Part shown: piece after piece, positions 48,701 through 56,959 of the stretch
How the letters are laid out: every line of letters starts with the position of its first letter
Position numbering within the stretch: position 1 is the stretch's first letter
Source: Loripinus fragilis
Taxonomy: Eukaryota; Mollusca; Bivalvia; Lucinida; Lucinidae
Direction of reading: 5' to 3'
Assembly (NCBI GenBank): GCA_964019695.1
Contig: OZ026515.1
Location: forward strand, 145,503,152 to 145,567,151
DNA length: 64,000 nucleotides
Program-made: the position numbers and the translations under genes
The notes under the pieces: generated by a model
Told to the model about the DNA's origin: nothing
Databases searched by the model: none
Seen by the model: only the letters and a program-made list of their open reading frames with translations

Positions 48701-50921
48701 GATAAGATTATAGTGATGCAAATGTGAATTTAAGTGGCTAAGACCTAGACGTATTCTACAATGATTCACTTTACTGAGGCCATGGTCATAACAATAAAAT
48801 TTGTTTTGGACCAGTGGCTCATATAAGGATTTAACTTTGGTTTTAAAAATAGTCAACGACTGTGATTGCTTTATGCTATTTGCTAAGTTATTTCAATCTC
48901 GAATTGTTTTTTGGAAAAAAAAAGATTTAGAAAACGATTCCCTATGTATGGTTGGTACGAGGAAGGAGTTGTTTCTTCGGAGCAGATAATTGTTTGTATT
49001 ATGCGATGTTAAGTTACATAAACGTTTTAGGTATTGAGGGACCAAATTATTTAGTATTTTATAAAATAAAACAAGCCTGTGACTTGTTCTCCTGTTTGCC
49101 AACTTTGACCACCCTAATTCTTTTAATACTTTTTCATTACTAGTGATTCTAAAAGCACGTTACATATAGTAAAGTCATGTAACTTCGGACATCAAGTAAA
49201 TGCGAACATACATTTGCAAATAGTGGAAATCCAGATGAGACGGCTCCTTATGAGCCGTCTCATCAGGATTTTCACTCTTTCCTTAGTTGATCTATTTGCT
49301 ATTCCAAAAAATCAAATACGATACAAACTAGGTCGTTGTTCGAATTTAGCTGACCGTCCAATTTTACCTGGTCCTCCTGGCATAAACAAGCTCTGTTGCA
49401 TTTTCAGTTTTCAATTTATTTTACAGAAGTTGAATGGTTTATTACAAAGAAAATTATAATTTTCCCAGGTTCCAGAGATGGCTCAACATTTCCCAGGGGG
49501 GAGGGGGTGAGTCCAACTTTTTCGAGGGGGTCCTATTGCTTATTTCCAATAGGAACCCATATAACTTGTGATTTTCGAAAGGGTGCCCGAACTCCCCCTC
49601 TTGATCCGCGCATGCTTCTTATTTGAATGACAGTGTTTGGCTACTCAATTCCTCCTTAGTCAAACAGATAACAGTATGTGGTTATAATGTATGGTTTCGA
49701 ATCTCGGACAATTAATTTATTTTGCTATTTTTGTCGGGCTCTTTAGGGTCCGACCATTACCTAGAGATGGGTTGGTGTAAAGAATAAATAAAGAATTTCT
49801 AGCGACAAGGCGGGCTATTTCCCTAAATAAGACGTTCGTTTTATTTTGTTGAAACAACGACCGGAGATACTAGGCACACTCAACAAATACATATAGACGA
49901 GTCGTCTATGTACCCTTGCCCGCTGGTTCGTATATTTAAAACAGGTTTTCATAAATGCATTTACTATATCTACTTCGTTTTGAATGAGACTTTATTTTGA
50001 TCATCAACTGTGCTCGCTATTCGTAACATGTGTGGGAAAGAGACCGTTTAACTAAGGTAAACAAACATTTATCACGATAGAGTTTATTATATATATTTAT
50101 ACAGTTGATGTACAACAAAAATGACCATCTTGCAAAGTGGTCTATTTTTGTTAGATGATTGATGTCTTCTTTCGCTTATACAACCCCTTTCCCCCCTAGA
50201 CCCAAGACGCCACTTACACATGTTGTATATTTATATAATGACGTTTAATTGCCCAAAGGGCATCTTGGGTCTAGGGGGGGGGCATCGAAAAACAAACTGA
50301 AAGACACCAGTTTCATCTTTTCAAGGACAAACATCATTTCGTACGCATGCGCAGAAGGAATACTGCAATGTTTTGGAAACGAAGGGCATTTATATCCTTA
50401 ACAATTTAGTACTTTTACTTTTTGAAAACCTATAATAGATTTGCTTAAATTCTGGTCTAAACGACACCCAGCATAAAGACGTAAACTGAGGGGTGGGAGT
50501 AGAAAGCGCAAGTTTTCAAGGCTTTGTAAACGATGAATCGAATTAAAACGTATTTTGATGCTTACATTACATATTAAACTACCAAAACAGACGAATTTTA
50601 AAATCATTAGGATTATTTGAAAATTTAACTTATGTAATCATGTTAACTAAGGAAAATATACGCCTTATCGCTAGAGCTTCTTATATATGGCGAATTCCAT
50701 TAATCAATGGAATGACTAAGGATCATAAGATCATATAGACAAAAATGTTAAAGAACTTAGCTGGAACCTTTAAGGAGCTTGTGAAGCACGCGCTATAAGT
50801 TCGAACACGGTTCCTATTGCCATTAAAAACAATATTACCTCTGTGTTGTTGCATACAACCTGGTGCTGACAACCTTCCCGCTCGCCAACACCACTACATG
50901 ATGAACACGTTTGACCAGCAT
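26932..50921 (-). CDS. Secreted fibrinogen-related protein with N-terminal Ly6/uPAR-like module (LU-FReD), seven exons, 5' exon missing
   Basis: Exons in order of transcription: 50839-50921, 46567-46638, 42656-42785, 41200-41336, 37255-37351, 27984-28148, 26932-27215. Phases agree at every junction (0, 0, 1, 0, 1, 1) and the frame ends at TAA. Exons 1-3 give 94 codons with 12 cysteines, finishing [14 protein letters not shown], as in LU domains. Exons 4-7 give a FReD of about 225 residues: [26 protein letters not shown], a calcium-loop-like DEDND, CAVWY.....W..NC and GIHW. Molluscan FReD proteins bind sugars or microbial surfaces in innate immunity; this role is inferred. A signal-peptide exon ending in phase 1 must lie upstream of 50921 and was not found. 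All exons lack stops, so it looks intact. Confidence 0.85.
27984..28148 (-). CDS. LU-FReD gene, FReD exon 3
   Basis: Acceptor TTTCCAG, donor GCAG|GTGAAG. Codes [19 protein letters not shown] to SIWGYSGNA, the central FReD beta region. Confidence 0.9.
28632..29427 (+). pseudogene. MYND zinc-finger protein, broken copy in FReD intron
   Basis: A plus-strand coding relic in the intron between FReD exons 2 and 3. The first frame is lysine-rich ([15 protein letters not shown]) and stops at TAG (28875-28877); the same frame continues with two copies of a 35-residue unit (ETVAS.QV.VV.QPE.SG.LDR). A one-base loss near 29122 ends that frame. A third frame, open from 29128, carries the MYND finger ([29 protein letters not shown]) with all seven cysteines and the histidine kept, and stops at 29427. 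No introns separate the parts, which fits a retrocopy, though no poly-A tail is clear. Confidence 0.65.
29430..30712. other. Non-coding intronic stretch
   Basis: AT-rich; no gene supported. Three GGGGGTCC motifs near 30225-30350 recur at about 60-bp intervals. Confidence 0.4.
30713..30815 (+). repeat. R4 fragment expanded into a (CT)n microsatellite
   Basis: AAGCAAACAG, then about 24 CT units at 30734-30782, then CCATCAAGATGACTGCAA. In unexpanded R4 copies the same place reads CAGCTCTCTCTTCCCCATCA, so the microsatellite grew from a short CT run inside the repeat. Confidence 0.8.
30816..32021. other. Non-coding intronic stretch
   Basis: No gene supported. At 31432-31483 a short plus-strand frame ([17 protein letters not shown]) ends at a good splice donor G|GTAGGT; no following exon on that strand was recognised. 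Confidence 0.35.
32022..32138 (+). repeat. Dispersed repeat R4, copy 2
   Basis: AGTAAGCGAGTATGATCAGG through AGACAAATTAAGCAAAC; lacks the final third present in copies at 24998 and 42893. Confidence 0.75.
32790..33790 (+). pseudogene. Penelope-like reverse transcriptase, degenerate
   Basis: First frame: [16 protein letters not shown] and [20 protein letters not shown], typical of the Penelope-type RT common in bivalves and corals. After several frameshifts and stops, [32 protein letters not shown] and the catalytic YLDDLLNI follow in order. The YLDD block is duplicated (33668-33780). The endonuclease and the 5' part are absent. Confidence 0.8.
33666..33780 (+). repeat. Tandem duplication of the YLDD segment of the Penelope-like RT
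   Basis: Two nearly identical copies of about 57 bp, each containing TTAGATGACTTACTTAATAT and ending AACAAATGGT. A local duplication after the element was already inactive or causing inactivation. Confidence 0.8.
33826..35547 (+). pseudogene. Ty3/Gypsy pol remnant (protease, RT, start of RNase H)
   Basis: The protease active site [13 protein letters not shown] lies near 33880-33915. After an R4 fragment (34247-34330) comes [38 protein letters not shown] and an IDD catalytic box (FIDDNLVF) around 35050, with several stops. RNase H begins with [14 protein letters not shown] at 35500-35545 and then ends abruptly. No LTRs found on either side. A short frame at 34442-34702 is the linker between protease and RT. 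Confidence 0.8.
34247..34330 (+). repeat. Dispersed repeat R4, partial copy 3
   Basis: AAGTAAGTGAG, GATCAGGAAATACCACAATC, then breaks off after GAGGAAGAGCTACAG. Inserted inside the Gypsy pol remnant. Confidence 0.65.
35757..35980 (-). repeat. Dispersed repeat R1, copy C
   Basis: Reverse-strand match to 7577-7860, from the AGTAAGTAAG end to GATCCACAAAAGAAGTAC. The missing end of R1 appears on the other strand at 36173-36250, so this looks like two copies facing each other or an inversion. Confidence 0.75.
36173..36250 (+). repeat. Dispersed repeat R1, partial copy in opposite orientation
   Basis: GAAACTGGTTTAAGCTCTCC through TGTGGATCTTTATG, the first quarter of R1. Confidence 0.7.
36362..36594 (-). 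mobile_element. MITE family M2, copy 1
   Basis: Inverted ends of the form CGCGAGAAAACCTGTCTTCG and GTTTTCTCGTGATGAGGC. Carries the GCGCAGTCTGATCAGCGCC half of the core hairpin shared with family M1. Opposite orientation to the other two copies. Confidence 0.8.
36740..36972 (+). mobile_element. MITE family M2, copy 2
   Basis: Left end GAGAAAACCTGTCTTTGGGG, right end CCGAAGACAGGTTTCTCGCG. Core hairpin around 36885-36935 (GCGCTGATTAGACTGCGCGG / ATGCGCAGTCTGGTCTGCGC). Only about 150 bp from copy 1. Confidence 0.82.
37255..37351 (-). CDS. LU-FReD gene, FReD exon 2 (GC splice donor)
   Basis: Acceptor TTTTCAG, then [16 protein letters not shown] to DGEYWL plus one base. Only a GC donor (TTAG|GCAAGTAT) keeps the frame and rebuilds the conserved WLGND; the GT two codons' length downstream would shift the frame. 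Confidence 0.88.
37686..37850 (+). mobile_element. MITE family M3 fragment (left end)
   Basis: TGCACCAGTCATTTGTAACC followed by sequence related to 63324-63480 (GCACTGCGGGG, GGTAAAA). The right end is missing. Confidence 0.65.
37852..38348. other. Non-coding intronic stretch
   Basis: No gene or clear repeat recognised. Confidence 0.4.
38349..39502. mobile_element. Non-autonomous DNA transposon, TIR TATACTGAACTATTAAAG
   Basis: 1154 bp with inverted ends of about 29 bp (TATACTGAACTATTAAAG then AAACCTGACAC; the other end differs at two positions). A TA at each edge fits Tc1/mariner-type targeting. Internal frames have no transposase motif. The interior is rich in ACGT and GACGTC motifs. Confidence 0.75.
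39503..41199. other. Non-coding intronic stretch
   Basis: Only a palindromic repeat at 40164-40226 and a G-rich tract near 40480 are seen. Confidence 0.4.
40164..40226. repeat. Short palindromic repeat, copy 2
   Basis: TAGGGTGCTCAAAAGGACCG pairs with the complement of CTCTTTTGAGTATCCACAAC; same family as 6895-6960. Confidence 0.6.
41200..41336 (-). CDS. LU-FReD gene, FReD exon 1
   Basis: Acceptor AATTTCAG, donor ACA|GTAAGT. Begins the FReD with LPRDCSEL and ends [12 protein letters not shown], giving the first FReD cysteine pair. The usual TDGGGWT is replaced by IGQDAWT. Confidence 0.88.
41337..41940. other. Non-coding intronic stretch
   Basis: AT-rich, no feature seen. An open frame that runs out of FReD exon 1 into this intron is not coding. 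Confidence 0.4.
41941..42180 (+). mobile_element. MITE family M1, copy 4
   Basis: Ends GAGCCCTAACTTGAGATTTC and CCCATGTCACGGCTC, with the AATGTGG/CCACATT inner arms and the core hairpin (GATCAGAATGCGCG / ATGCGCAGGCTGATC). Confidence 0.82.
42656..42785 (-). CDS. LU-FReD gene, LU exon 3
   Basis: Acceptor TTTTGCAG, donor G|GTACGT. 43 codons plus one base. Contains six cysteines, with [14 protein letters not shown] giving the CC....CN signature of the Ly6/uPAR fold. Confidence 0.78.
42893..43070 (+). repeat. Dispersed repeat R4, copy 4 (full length)
   Basis: From AAAATAGTGAGCATGATCAG to TAGAATGGACATAAAGTAAC; close to the copy at 24998. Confidence 0.78.
43071..43686. other. Non-coding intronic stretch
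   Basis: No gene or repeat recognised. Confidence 0.4.
44700..44767 (-). mobile_element. MITE family M3 fragment (one end)
   Basis: ATACAAATGACTGGTGCATA matches the right end of 63324-63616; the rest is diverged. Confidence 0.5.
44820..45899. mobile_element. Candidate nested element with CAGGCTTTCCAG ends and CTAGGAAAAA repeats
   Basis: CAGGCTTTCCAG at 44820-44831 and CTGGAAAACCTG at 45888-45899 form inverted ends with one mismatch. Just inside both ends are several copies of AAAACTAGGA. CAG...CTG ends recall hAT elements, but no 8-bp target duplication was seen, so the assignment is weak. Confidence 0.45.
46567..46638 (-). CDS. LU-FReD gene, LU exon 2
   Basis: Acceptor CTTATAG, donor CAG|GTAATT. 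Exactly 24 codons, phase 0 at both ends: [12 protein letters not shown] through GCTLPQ, two cysteines. Confidence 0.75.
46658..46894 (+). mobile_element. MITE family M1, copy 5
   Basis: Starts GAGCCAGTGCATGAGATTTC, ends ATCTCATGCACAGGCTC. Lies 20 bp upstream of the acceptor of LU exon 2, so it occupies the intron right before that exon. Confidence 0.82.
47033..47300 (-). repeat. Dispersed repeat R1, copy D
   Basis: Reverse-strand copy from AGAGTAAGAAAG to TTAAATCGGTTTCGCGGC, slightly diverged. Confidence 0.75.
47301..48397. other. Intronic stretch with a G tract and an AGAC-type microsatellite
   Basis: A run of G at about 47518-47530 and the microsatellite at 47755-47935. No gene is supported. 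Confidence 0.5.
47755..47935. repeat. (ACAG)n / (AC)n compound microsatellite
   Basis: Mostly ACAGAC and AGACAGAC units with an (AC)9-like run near 47880-47896. The long cysteine/leucine/valine/serine-rich open frames on the minus strand here are products of the repeat. Confidence 0.85.
48398..49160 (-). pseudogene. LINE C-terminal fragment (minus strand)
   Basis: From about 49160 the translation reads [20 protein letters not shown], then KTIRD, a TGA where tryptophan is expected (RDWN in relatives), then continues in frame [33 protein letters not shown] and [18 protein letters not shown], ending at 48398. This is the post-RT tail of CR1/L2-type elements with a zinc-ribbon-like end. 5' truncated and inactive; lies in the intron between LU exons 1 and 2. 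Confidence 0.8.
49161..50149. other. Non-coding intronic stretch
   Basis: Contains a perfect-looking short palindrome GATGAGACGGCTCC/GGAGCCGTCTCATC-like at 49233-49263 and a G-rich run near 49495. No gene seen. Confidence 0.45.
49233..49263. repeat. Short hairpin
   Basis: GATGAGACGGCTC and its complement GAGCCGTCTCATC around a short centre (CTTAT). Could form a stem-loop; no U run follows. Confidence 0.6.
50187..50283. repeat. Inverted repeat CCCCCCTAGACCCAAGA
   Basis: CCCCCCTAGACCCAAGACGCC at 50191-50211 (first 17 bases pair) and TCTTGGGTCTAGGGGGG near 50263-50279, with about 50 bp between. A small foldback or MITE remnant. Confidence 0.6.
50500..50690 (+). repeat. Inverted-repeat partner 1 (with 53746-53915)
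   Basis: Ends AATATACGCCTTATCGCTAG at about 50656-50677. Its complement is about 80% like 53746-53915. Confidence 0.6.
50839..50921 (-). CDS. LU-FReD gene, LU exon 1
   Basis: Acceptor TTACAG before 50921, donor GAG|GTAATA after 50839. Two bases complete a split codon, then 27 codons starting [17 protein letters not shown]; four cysteines. Entry phase 1 is typical of an exon following a signal-peptide exon. Confidence 0.75.
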
Positions 50922-51295
50922 CTGTAAGTTTATAACAGAAATGTAATTATGAACCAAGCCACGACAAAATCAGCAAAAGGATATTTTGCAAAGGCAAAAG
51001 CTTAAATCAGCATACATGTCTGCCCAGTTTGATCAAACTGTTTGGTGTCCGCTTCAGTCTTTATTCAGTCAAAAGTAGTGAGTATGATCAAGAACCTCCT
51101 GTTTTGAGTCTCGATGAATTCAAAAGCAACTGTAGTAAGTGACACACAGGTTGGAGGCATAAAAACACCGATCGATGCATTTTCAAGTTTATTGATCATA
51201 ATGATTAACTGTATCATAAATTATCACTGATCTACATTATATTATATTTCAAGTGTTAAGTGCACGTTTGTTTGCTTGTCCCCACCTGTCCACTT
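50922..51295. other. Non-coding stretch upstream of LU exon 1
   Basis: The signal-peptide exon expected here or further upstream was not recognised. Confidence 0.4.
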
Positions 51296-51488
51296 TAACA
51301 CTTTAAGCGCCAATCACAACTGCAGCAGACGACAAATTTTGAAAAAAAAATAAGGTATGATATGTCATGAAAATCGTCTGCCAGCAGACGATTCTCATGA
51401 AATATCATGCTTTATTTGTTATTTTTGAAAAAGCAGCAAAATTTGAAATTGTCGTCTGCTGCAAAATGTAGGTGGCGCTTTAAGGGTT
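51296..51488. mobile_element. Palindromic MITE (foldback), about 190 bp
   Basis: Ends CACTTTAAGCGCC and GGCGCTTTAAGG; arms continue through GCAGCAGACGACAAATTTTG on the left and CAAAATTTG..TGTCGTCTGCTGC on the right, meeting at CGTCTGCCAGCAGACG in the centre. Nearly the whole element can fold on itself. Confidence 0.78.
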
Positions 51489-52249
51489 AAAACACACTTT
51501 ATGAAGAAAATAAAACGTCTCGATGAACGATTTTCCCATTATGTATTTTATAATTTATTCATGTTGCAAAATTTCTCCGAGCTAGGTCACCTGATTGCTT
51601 GGTTATAAACCCAGTCACGATTTGTAGTTTAAGTTTTTGCTTTAATTGCATGACGTTGTGTTAGGCATCATACCCAATTACGACCACGACCATAAACTGT
51701 TCATCGGTGACTGAGCTGGTGTCATATGATGGTTTTGGCTGGGACCATCGTGGTTCAAGTATGTGTTTTCTTTAGATGATCAGAGTAATTTTTGTTTCTT
51801 CACTGTTACTTTAATTTGTTAATGTTTCTATAGTGAGTTCAACTGCCAACGCAACTTTATTTTTTCTCTCATCCTTTAAATCTGCAACATTTTAGTTTAA
51901 AGATCTTTTACTTGAAAATACACACAATAAATTATAGAATACATACAGATATCTGTGAACAATATAAAGGATAAGAACAAAAGCAAAGCTTAAATAGTAC
52001 TTGTTATGTTTTAGCGTAGTTGAATATTAGTTGAGCATGTTGGGAGATTGATCTTCATTTGAAAACAAAAAGAGTACAGATACAGAAAAAACAACAACAA
52101 AAAAAAAACATAAAACACACAGCTTTGCTAAAACAAGATAAATAATATAAAAAAAGATAACATCGTAGAGGCTTGGAGTATTACTTGGGTTAGGGAAGGG
52201 GTAGGGGTTGGAGATAAGAGTAGACACCAGGTTGAACACCTGTAGCATA
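51489..52249. other. Non-coding stretch
   Basis: No gene recognised; AT-rich with A runs. Confidence 0.4.
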
Positions 52250-52759
52250 TACAGTCACTAGACATAATTGTTAGTCACTTAGTGACGTCGCGACGTCGCC
52301 GTTTAAAACAGTGTATTTCCAGAATTTTGTAAAAATTACTGCGACAAAGTTCATGGGTGCAATTTTACATAACTTGCAGGGATGAAAAGCTAATAGAAAA
52401 TAGCAATATACAATAAAATATTAAAATGATCGCATATTGGTTCCGAAGTAGAACACGTCTAAAGTGAATGCAAATGTTAAAATAACATGAATCCCATTGA
52501 CGCTAATGTTAACGACACCAATAAAAGCGACATTTTCATTCGTCCTGAGTTGAAATAACTGCCATAATTAAGCAAAAGACAGGTATGAAACTACATAAAT
52601 TATGTTTATTGCCTTAATCAATTTGCTTTCATTTGGTACTTTTTTTCAGGGTTGTAGCTTCATTAGTTTTGCAGAATCATTTTTGCAAACAATCTGGGAA
52701 TGCATTGATATAAAACAGCGACGTCACAAGATGACGAACAATTATATTTAGTGACTGTA
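52250..52759. mobile_element. MITE with TA flanks, TIR CAGTCACTA
   Basis: 510 bp. Left end TACAGTCACTAGACATAATT and right end the complement of TACAGTCACTAAATATAATT, arms continuing to the GACGTCGC motifs, about 55 bp in all with mismatches. TA at both edges. Non-coding. Confidence 0.75.
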
Positions 52760-53745
52760 TGTATGTACCCTTAGAGTAGCTTGGTGCTTGATTACATAAA
52801 ACGTTTGGTGTCGAGTATATACTTGTGAACTTGCTCCATATTTGCAATATTTGCTTAAGGTGATGCTGCTGAGCTGCCAAAAAGAAAGACATTTAGGGAA
52901 GGATTCTGATAGTTTGTACAGGCATTCAAAAGCGTGTTTCTATGCCCCTGGAAAAATCTGCAATGATAGAAATAGTGCTGTGTAACTTCAATGCTTCCAA
53001 CGTGACATAGTGGGGATTCAGTAATATTTTTGTGTAAAAGAGGTTCATATATATATAAAGAACTGCAGCTTGTACCTAATCGTGCATGAAGGAGTTGGGC
53101 TTTTCTGGATCCACAGTAATAATAAGTTGGGACAGATTGAAGATCTTTCCAAAGGAAAGTTTTACACGAAGAGAGGGTATTTAGCTGCCATACCTCAATT
53201 GGTAGACACTTCCATTGTCTAAGAGTCGATAGAAGAAAAGAATTGTGATAGAGGCCTGATGGTATGAATGTCATTAGAATTCCTGATATTTTGATGAGAA
53301 ATAGCGTTAACTTGCTATGGAATCAAGGAAGGCAGGTATACAGGTATCAGTTGATTAAACATCTTACAAAAACTGGTAACTTTGTGATCTTGCCGTCGTT
53401 TGTGCAGGGCCTCCCAGCCAACTTCTTTATATAGATTGTCTAAGGACACAAGGTTTGTTGCACTACTTGTGATTCTCACTGTTTCGTTTTTTTTTTATCT
53501 TGTCAAGTACATTCTTTCCATACTGGTTACAGTTATCCTGTATTACATCACCGTATTCAAGTAGTGGTCTAATAAATGCTATATAAGTAGTTTCAAGAGA
53601 TTTGAATTTAAAGTTACGCATGATATGAATTCTGAACCAAGCTTTCTGCTTAATATAATCAATATGTTGATGCCAGCTGATATCATTAGAGAAGTATAAG
53701 CCTAAGTGTTTGGGAGAGGAAACTTCTTGGATTTGTACAAGGAGC

Positions 53746-53915
53746 TCTAGCGATAAGGCGTATATTTTCCCTAGTTGACATGATTAAAAATACTAAATTT
53801 TCAAATTTCTCTAATGATTTTATAAATGTTGTGGTTCGGCATTAAAATATGCGTAGTAAGCATCAGAATATGTTTCAAAGCGATCAATCGATTACAAAGC
53901 CGTGAAAACTTGCTG
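53746..53915 (-). repeat. Inverted-repeat partner 2 (with 50500-50690)
   Basis: Begins CTCTAGCGATAAGGCGTATA and ends near CAAAGCCGTGAAAACTTGC. Sits in the gap of the LINE remnant. Confidence 0.6.
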
Positions 53916-54138
53916 ACCTTTCCATGGCGGTACTTCTTTTGTGGATCATTTGTGTGACTTATGTCTTATGTTTGTCATGCTTTCGTGTCTGTTCACTGCT
54001 GGGAAATGGCTGACCTACTGGCTCTTGTTTGTGGTGTTTAATTGTGTTTTTGTCACTTTCCTTTGTGGTATCCTGGGTCAGGTGTGTTACTTGATTGCAT
54101 AGATTCCTGATCTTTGCCGCCTTTCTTACTTTTATTAG
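53915..54138 (+). repeat. Dispersed repeat R1, copy E (partial)
   Basis: From CTGACCTTTCCATGGCGGTA to TTTCTTACTTTTA; lacks the first 50 bp of R1. Confidence 0.75.
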
Positions 54139-55531
54139 CTGCTCTGATGAGAATGTCCATTCTGAACAACGCTGTCAAAGAAAGAACACAGAGGTAATGA
54201 TTTCATCTAGTTATTTTGATAATTCCTCCGAAATATGATTACTGAGGCCATCAGCACCAGATGCTTTGTCAGTTTTTGAAATTTTAAGAAAGTTTTCCAA
54301 CTTCCTGAAGATCAAAAGCGATACTGCTATGACTTGTAAGATTAGAAGGTTCAGGTAAATTAGGAAGGACAGCAATTATGTCGTCAAGAATTGTTTGCCT
54401 TTGAAAGAAATTATTAAAAAGATTTGCTTTTTCAAAATCATCGGTATATATAATATCATAAGATTCAATTGAGGGAATAGCAGTATTAAGATTGGGAGAT
54501 ATGAAAGTGTTAAGGGTTGGCCACTAGTCTTCAGAAGATAGAGATTAAGATTTCAGTTTGTCAGCTATGGTGTCGTTGAATTGTTGGTTAGAGTTGCGAA
54601 TCAATTAGTTAATTTCATTGTGCAATTATCAAAACTATTCCAATGACGTTCCGAGTTGGTCCGTTTAGCTTTTCTGTACAGTTTCTTTTGTTAACGTATA
54701 TGCCTTTTCAAATGAGTTGTTATCAATGGTGGGTCTCTGGTTCTAACCCTAGTAGAGCTGTTTGGGATATATCCTTTCGCTAAGGACAAAAAAAATGCTA
54801 TTTACATTTGTAGCATAGATGGATAGATCGACGTTCTCTATTGCATGCCGTTCAATAGAAGAAGCCTTATCACACAAGAGGCCAAAATTCCCATCATTAT
54901 GCAACCAAATATGTCATATGAAGGCCTTAGTCTTTGGTTTTGAAAACTTACAAAAATCATCATAAATGTGACAGTGATATCGCAGCTGCTGCTCCAGGAA
55001 AGGATCGCCAACACCATGAATAATTAAATGTACCTTGTTACTAACCAGAATAAGATCAATCAATGAAGAAGAATGCTCTGCAAATTTAGATGGATCAATA
55101 AGGGGCTGGTGCAAAGAGAATTTGGTACAAAGGGAATCAATTTTCTTTTTAGACTGAATTTAAGACATTTTGACGAAGTCATCTGTTATTATTAATCCTC
55201 CAAAGTGATCAGTTTTTCAATCTTTACGTTCAGGTTTATGAAACGATTGGAATACTAAATCGTCAGATTGAATAGAAGGATTTAACTTTGTCCATGTCTC
55301 TGTGAATGCCAGAATATCAAATTCAAAAAGGTCAGCGTCCAGTATGTCAAGTTTATTAAGAATAATGGGGACGCTTTTGTGGACAAATAAAAGATAATGA
55401 CTAAGAGAGTTGTTAGAACGATTAAGAGAAGTAGAAGAATTATGAGAAGATGCATTAGAAGATGGGCCTGGGTTGGGATAACTAATGCCGGAGCATAGTA
55501 GCATTAATGTTGTGAGCCATAGAGTAAACAC

Positions 55532-56122
55532 TGTGATACGTTATGTTAGTAAGCATTTAGCTGAGAACTGGACATTTGCCCAGGCTTGTATAGAAGCTAA
55601 TATTGAGGGTTACTTTTGTCGACTCGAGAAACCTTTTGTCGCGAACAATTACATGTATTATCTGGACGACCTAATTTTCTTTCTGTATTATCAAATCCAA
55701 ATTTTTTAGTACGCATGCGCGAATACTCACCTCTGACTGCAAAAATGCATTTTTCGTGCTTCACGTGCACGGGTTTGTGGCTTTTTTTTAAGCCATGTAC
55801 GCATTCAAAATCTTGAAAGATTGCCCAGTGAGTGTATGCGATCTGAAATGTCTAAATTTCCTGCGCACATGTAACGTCAGTAATCGCCATTGATTTTTGG
55901 TACCCATAAATCGGTCGTTTTTATTGCACCAACGTCACTTGACGACGTAACGACGACATTGTAGGTGATACCCGTATGCTTCATTTTGTTTAAGCAAGCT
56001 AACCTAAGGCTTATTGAAGAAAATGTATTGGAACAGTAAGCTTTTTGTTTTTCACAGAGTTTCGCTGTTCAATGATAGAGCTGTTTGTTGAAATGTGTAA
56101 AGTTTTACAAGAAAATCAGCGT
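55532..56122. other. Non-coding stretch
   Basis: No gene supported; short open frames without motifs. Confidence 0.4.
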
Positions 56123-56205
56123 CAACGGTTATCAAAGTACACGCTGGATGTACATTCGGGGTTTGATTCCACGGAATTGACCGAGGCAGTTCCGATTGGC
56201 CCCGA
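56123..56205 (+). repeat. Repeat shared with 24135-24225
   Basis: GTTATCAAAGTACACGCTGG, GATGTACATTCGG and CCGAGGCAGTTCCGATTGG. Confidence 0.5.
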
Positions 56206-56702
56206 GTGGCTGTGGTTGCTCTCTGTTCTAAGGCGGTTATTTTGTTGCTGTAAGTTCATTGTTGCTCCCATGGTCGCCGGGTTTTGTGTTTTGTCCTGAT
56301 TTTAATCATAGTTTGACTTTTGCAATCATCTCATTGGGTTAAGGAGAGCTGGTTACTTTACTTTAATTGTATTCTTCCATTTATGTCTTGTTTGTGTGTT
56401 GCTATCTCTTCCTCATGTACTGTTAAACATACGTGTAAGTTTACACCAAAAGCGATGTAAATTTGTTGGTGAAAACTTACACTTACTTCCCTGCTTAAAC
56501 CATTTAACGCCAACATTTCTCCAGTGATCGCTTTGGTTTTTTCTCGATAAAACGAAGGTTTTACAACGAAAGATTACACCAAGATTAAGTTAAGCTGCCA
56601 CCAAATGCTGTGCACAATAACACTTTTATCGTGTGGTGTTCTGAAACTATTTTGTTTGTGATATATGATTGTGGTATTTTCTTGCTAAACTCGCTCTTAT
56701 TT
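56206..56702. other. Non-coding stretch
   Basis: TTACTTTACTTTAATTGT near 56348 resembles 15357-15374; otherwise nothing seen. Confidence 0.4.
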
Positions 56703-56938
56703 GGGCCTCATCGTGAGATAACATGTCTTGGGGGTTTCCGGAAAAAGGAGTTTCATACCAGTCTCCCCAGCTACAGAGACCAGATAGGAAATTGAAATTT
56801 CACCTGTAGCAAGTTAGCATATGATATCTTCCAAAAAGCGAATAACAAAGGCGCTGATCAGACTGCGCGGATGCGCAGGCTGGTCTGCGCCTGTGTTGTT
56901 CGCAAAATCCCGAAGACAGGCTTTCTCGCGATGGGGCC
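56703..56938 (+). mobile_element. MITE family M2, copy 3
   Basis: Ends GGGCCTCATCGTGAGA and TCTCGCGATGGGGCC; core hairpin near 56845-56895 (GCGCTGATCAGACTGCGCGG / ATGCGCAGGCTGGTCTGCGC). Confidence 0.85.
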
Positions 56939-56959
56939 AATTTTATATGTTTTATGATT

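Larger units (their letters stand above)
52855..55531 (-). pseudogene. LINE remnant (minus strand): endonuclease pieces, RT C-terminus, no RT core
   Basis: At 55531-55217: hydrophobic leader ending SGISYPNPGP, then the endonuclease start (LDILDADLFEFDILAFTETW). After a gap of about 100 bp: LIDPSKFAEHSSSLIDLILVS and GDPFLEQQLRYHCHIYDDF. Pre-RT sequence with many stops runs to about 54150. From 53745 down: PKHLGLYFSNDISWHQHI, FIRPLLEYGDVI and the C-terminal tail to 52855 (LGTSCSSLYIYEPLLHKNI, HYFYHCRFF). The RT catalytic part that should lie between is replaced by repeats at 53746-54138. Inactive. Confidence 0.8.

Noticed and set aside
50922..52000. Signal-peptide exon for the LU-FReD gene
   Set aside because: A phase-1 frame near 51585-51650 has a poor donor and a lysine-rich, weakly hydrophobic product; not supported.
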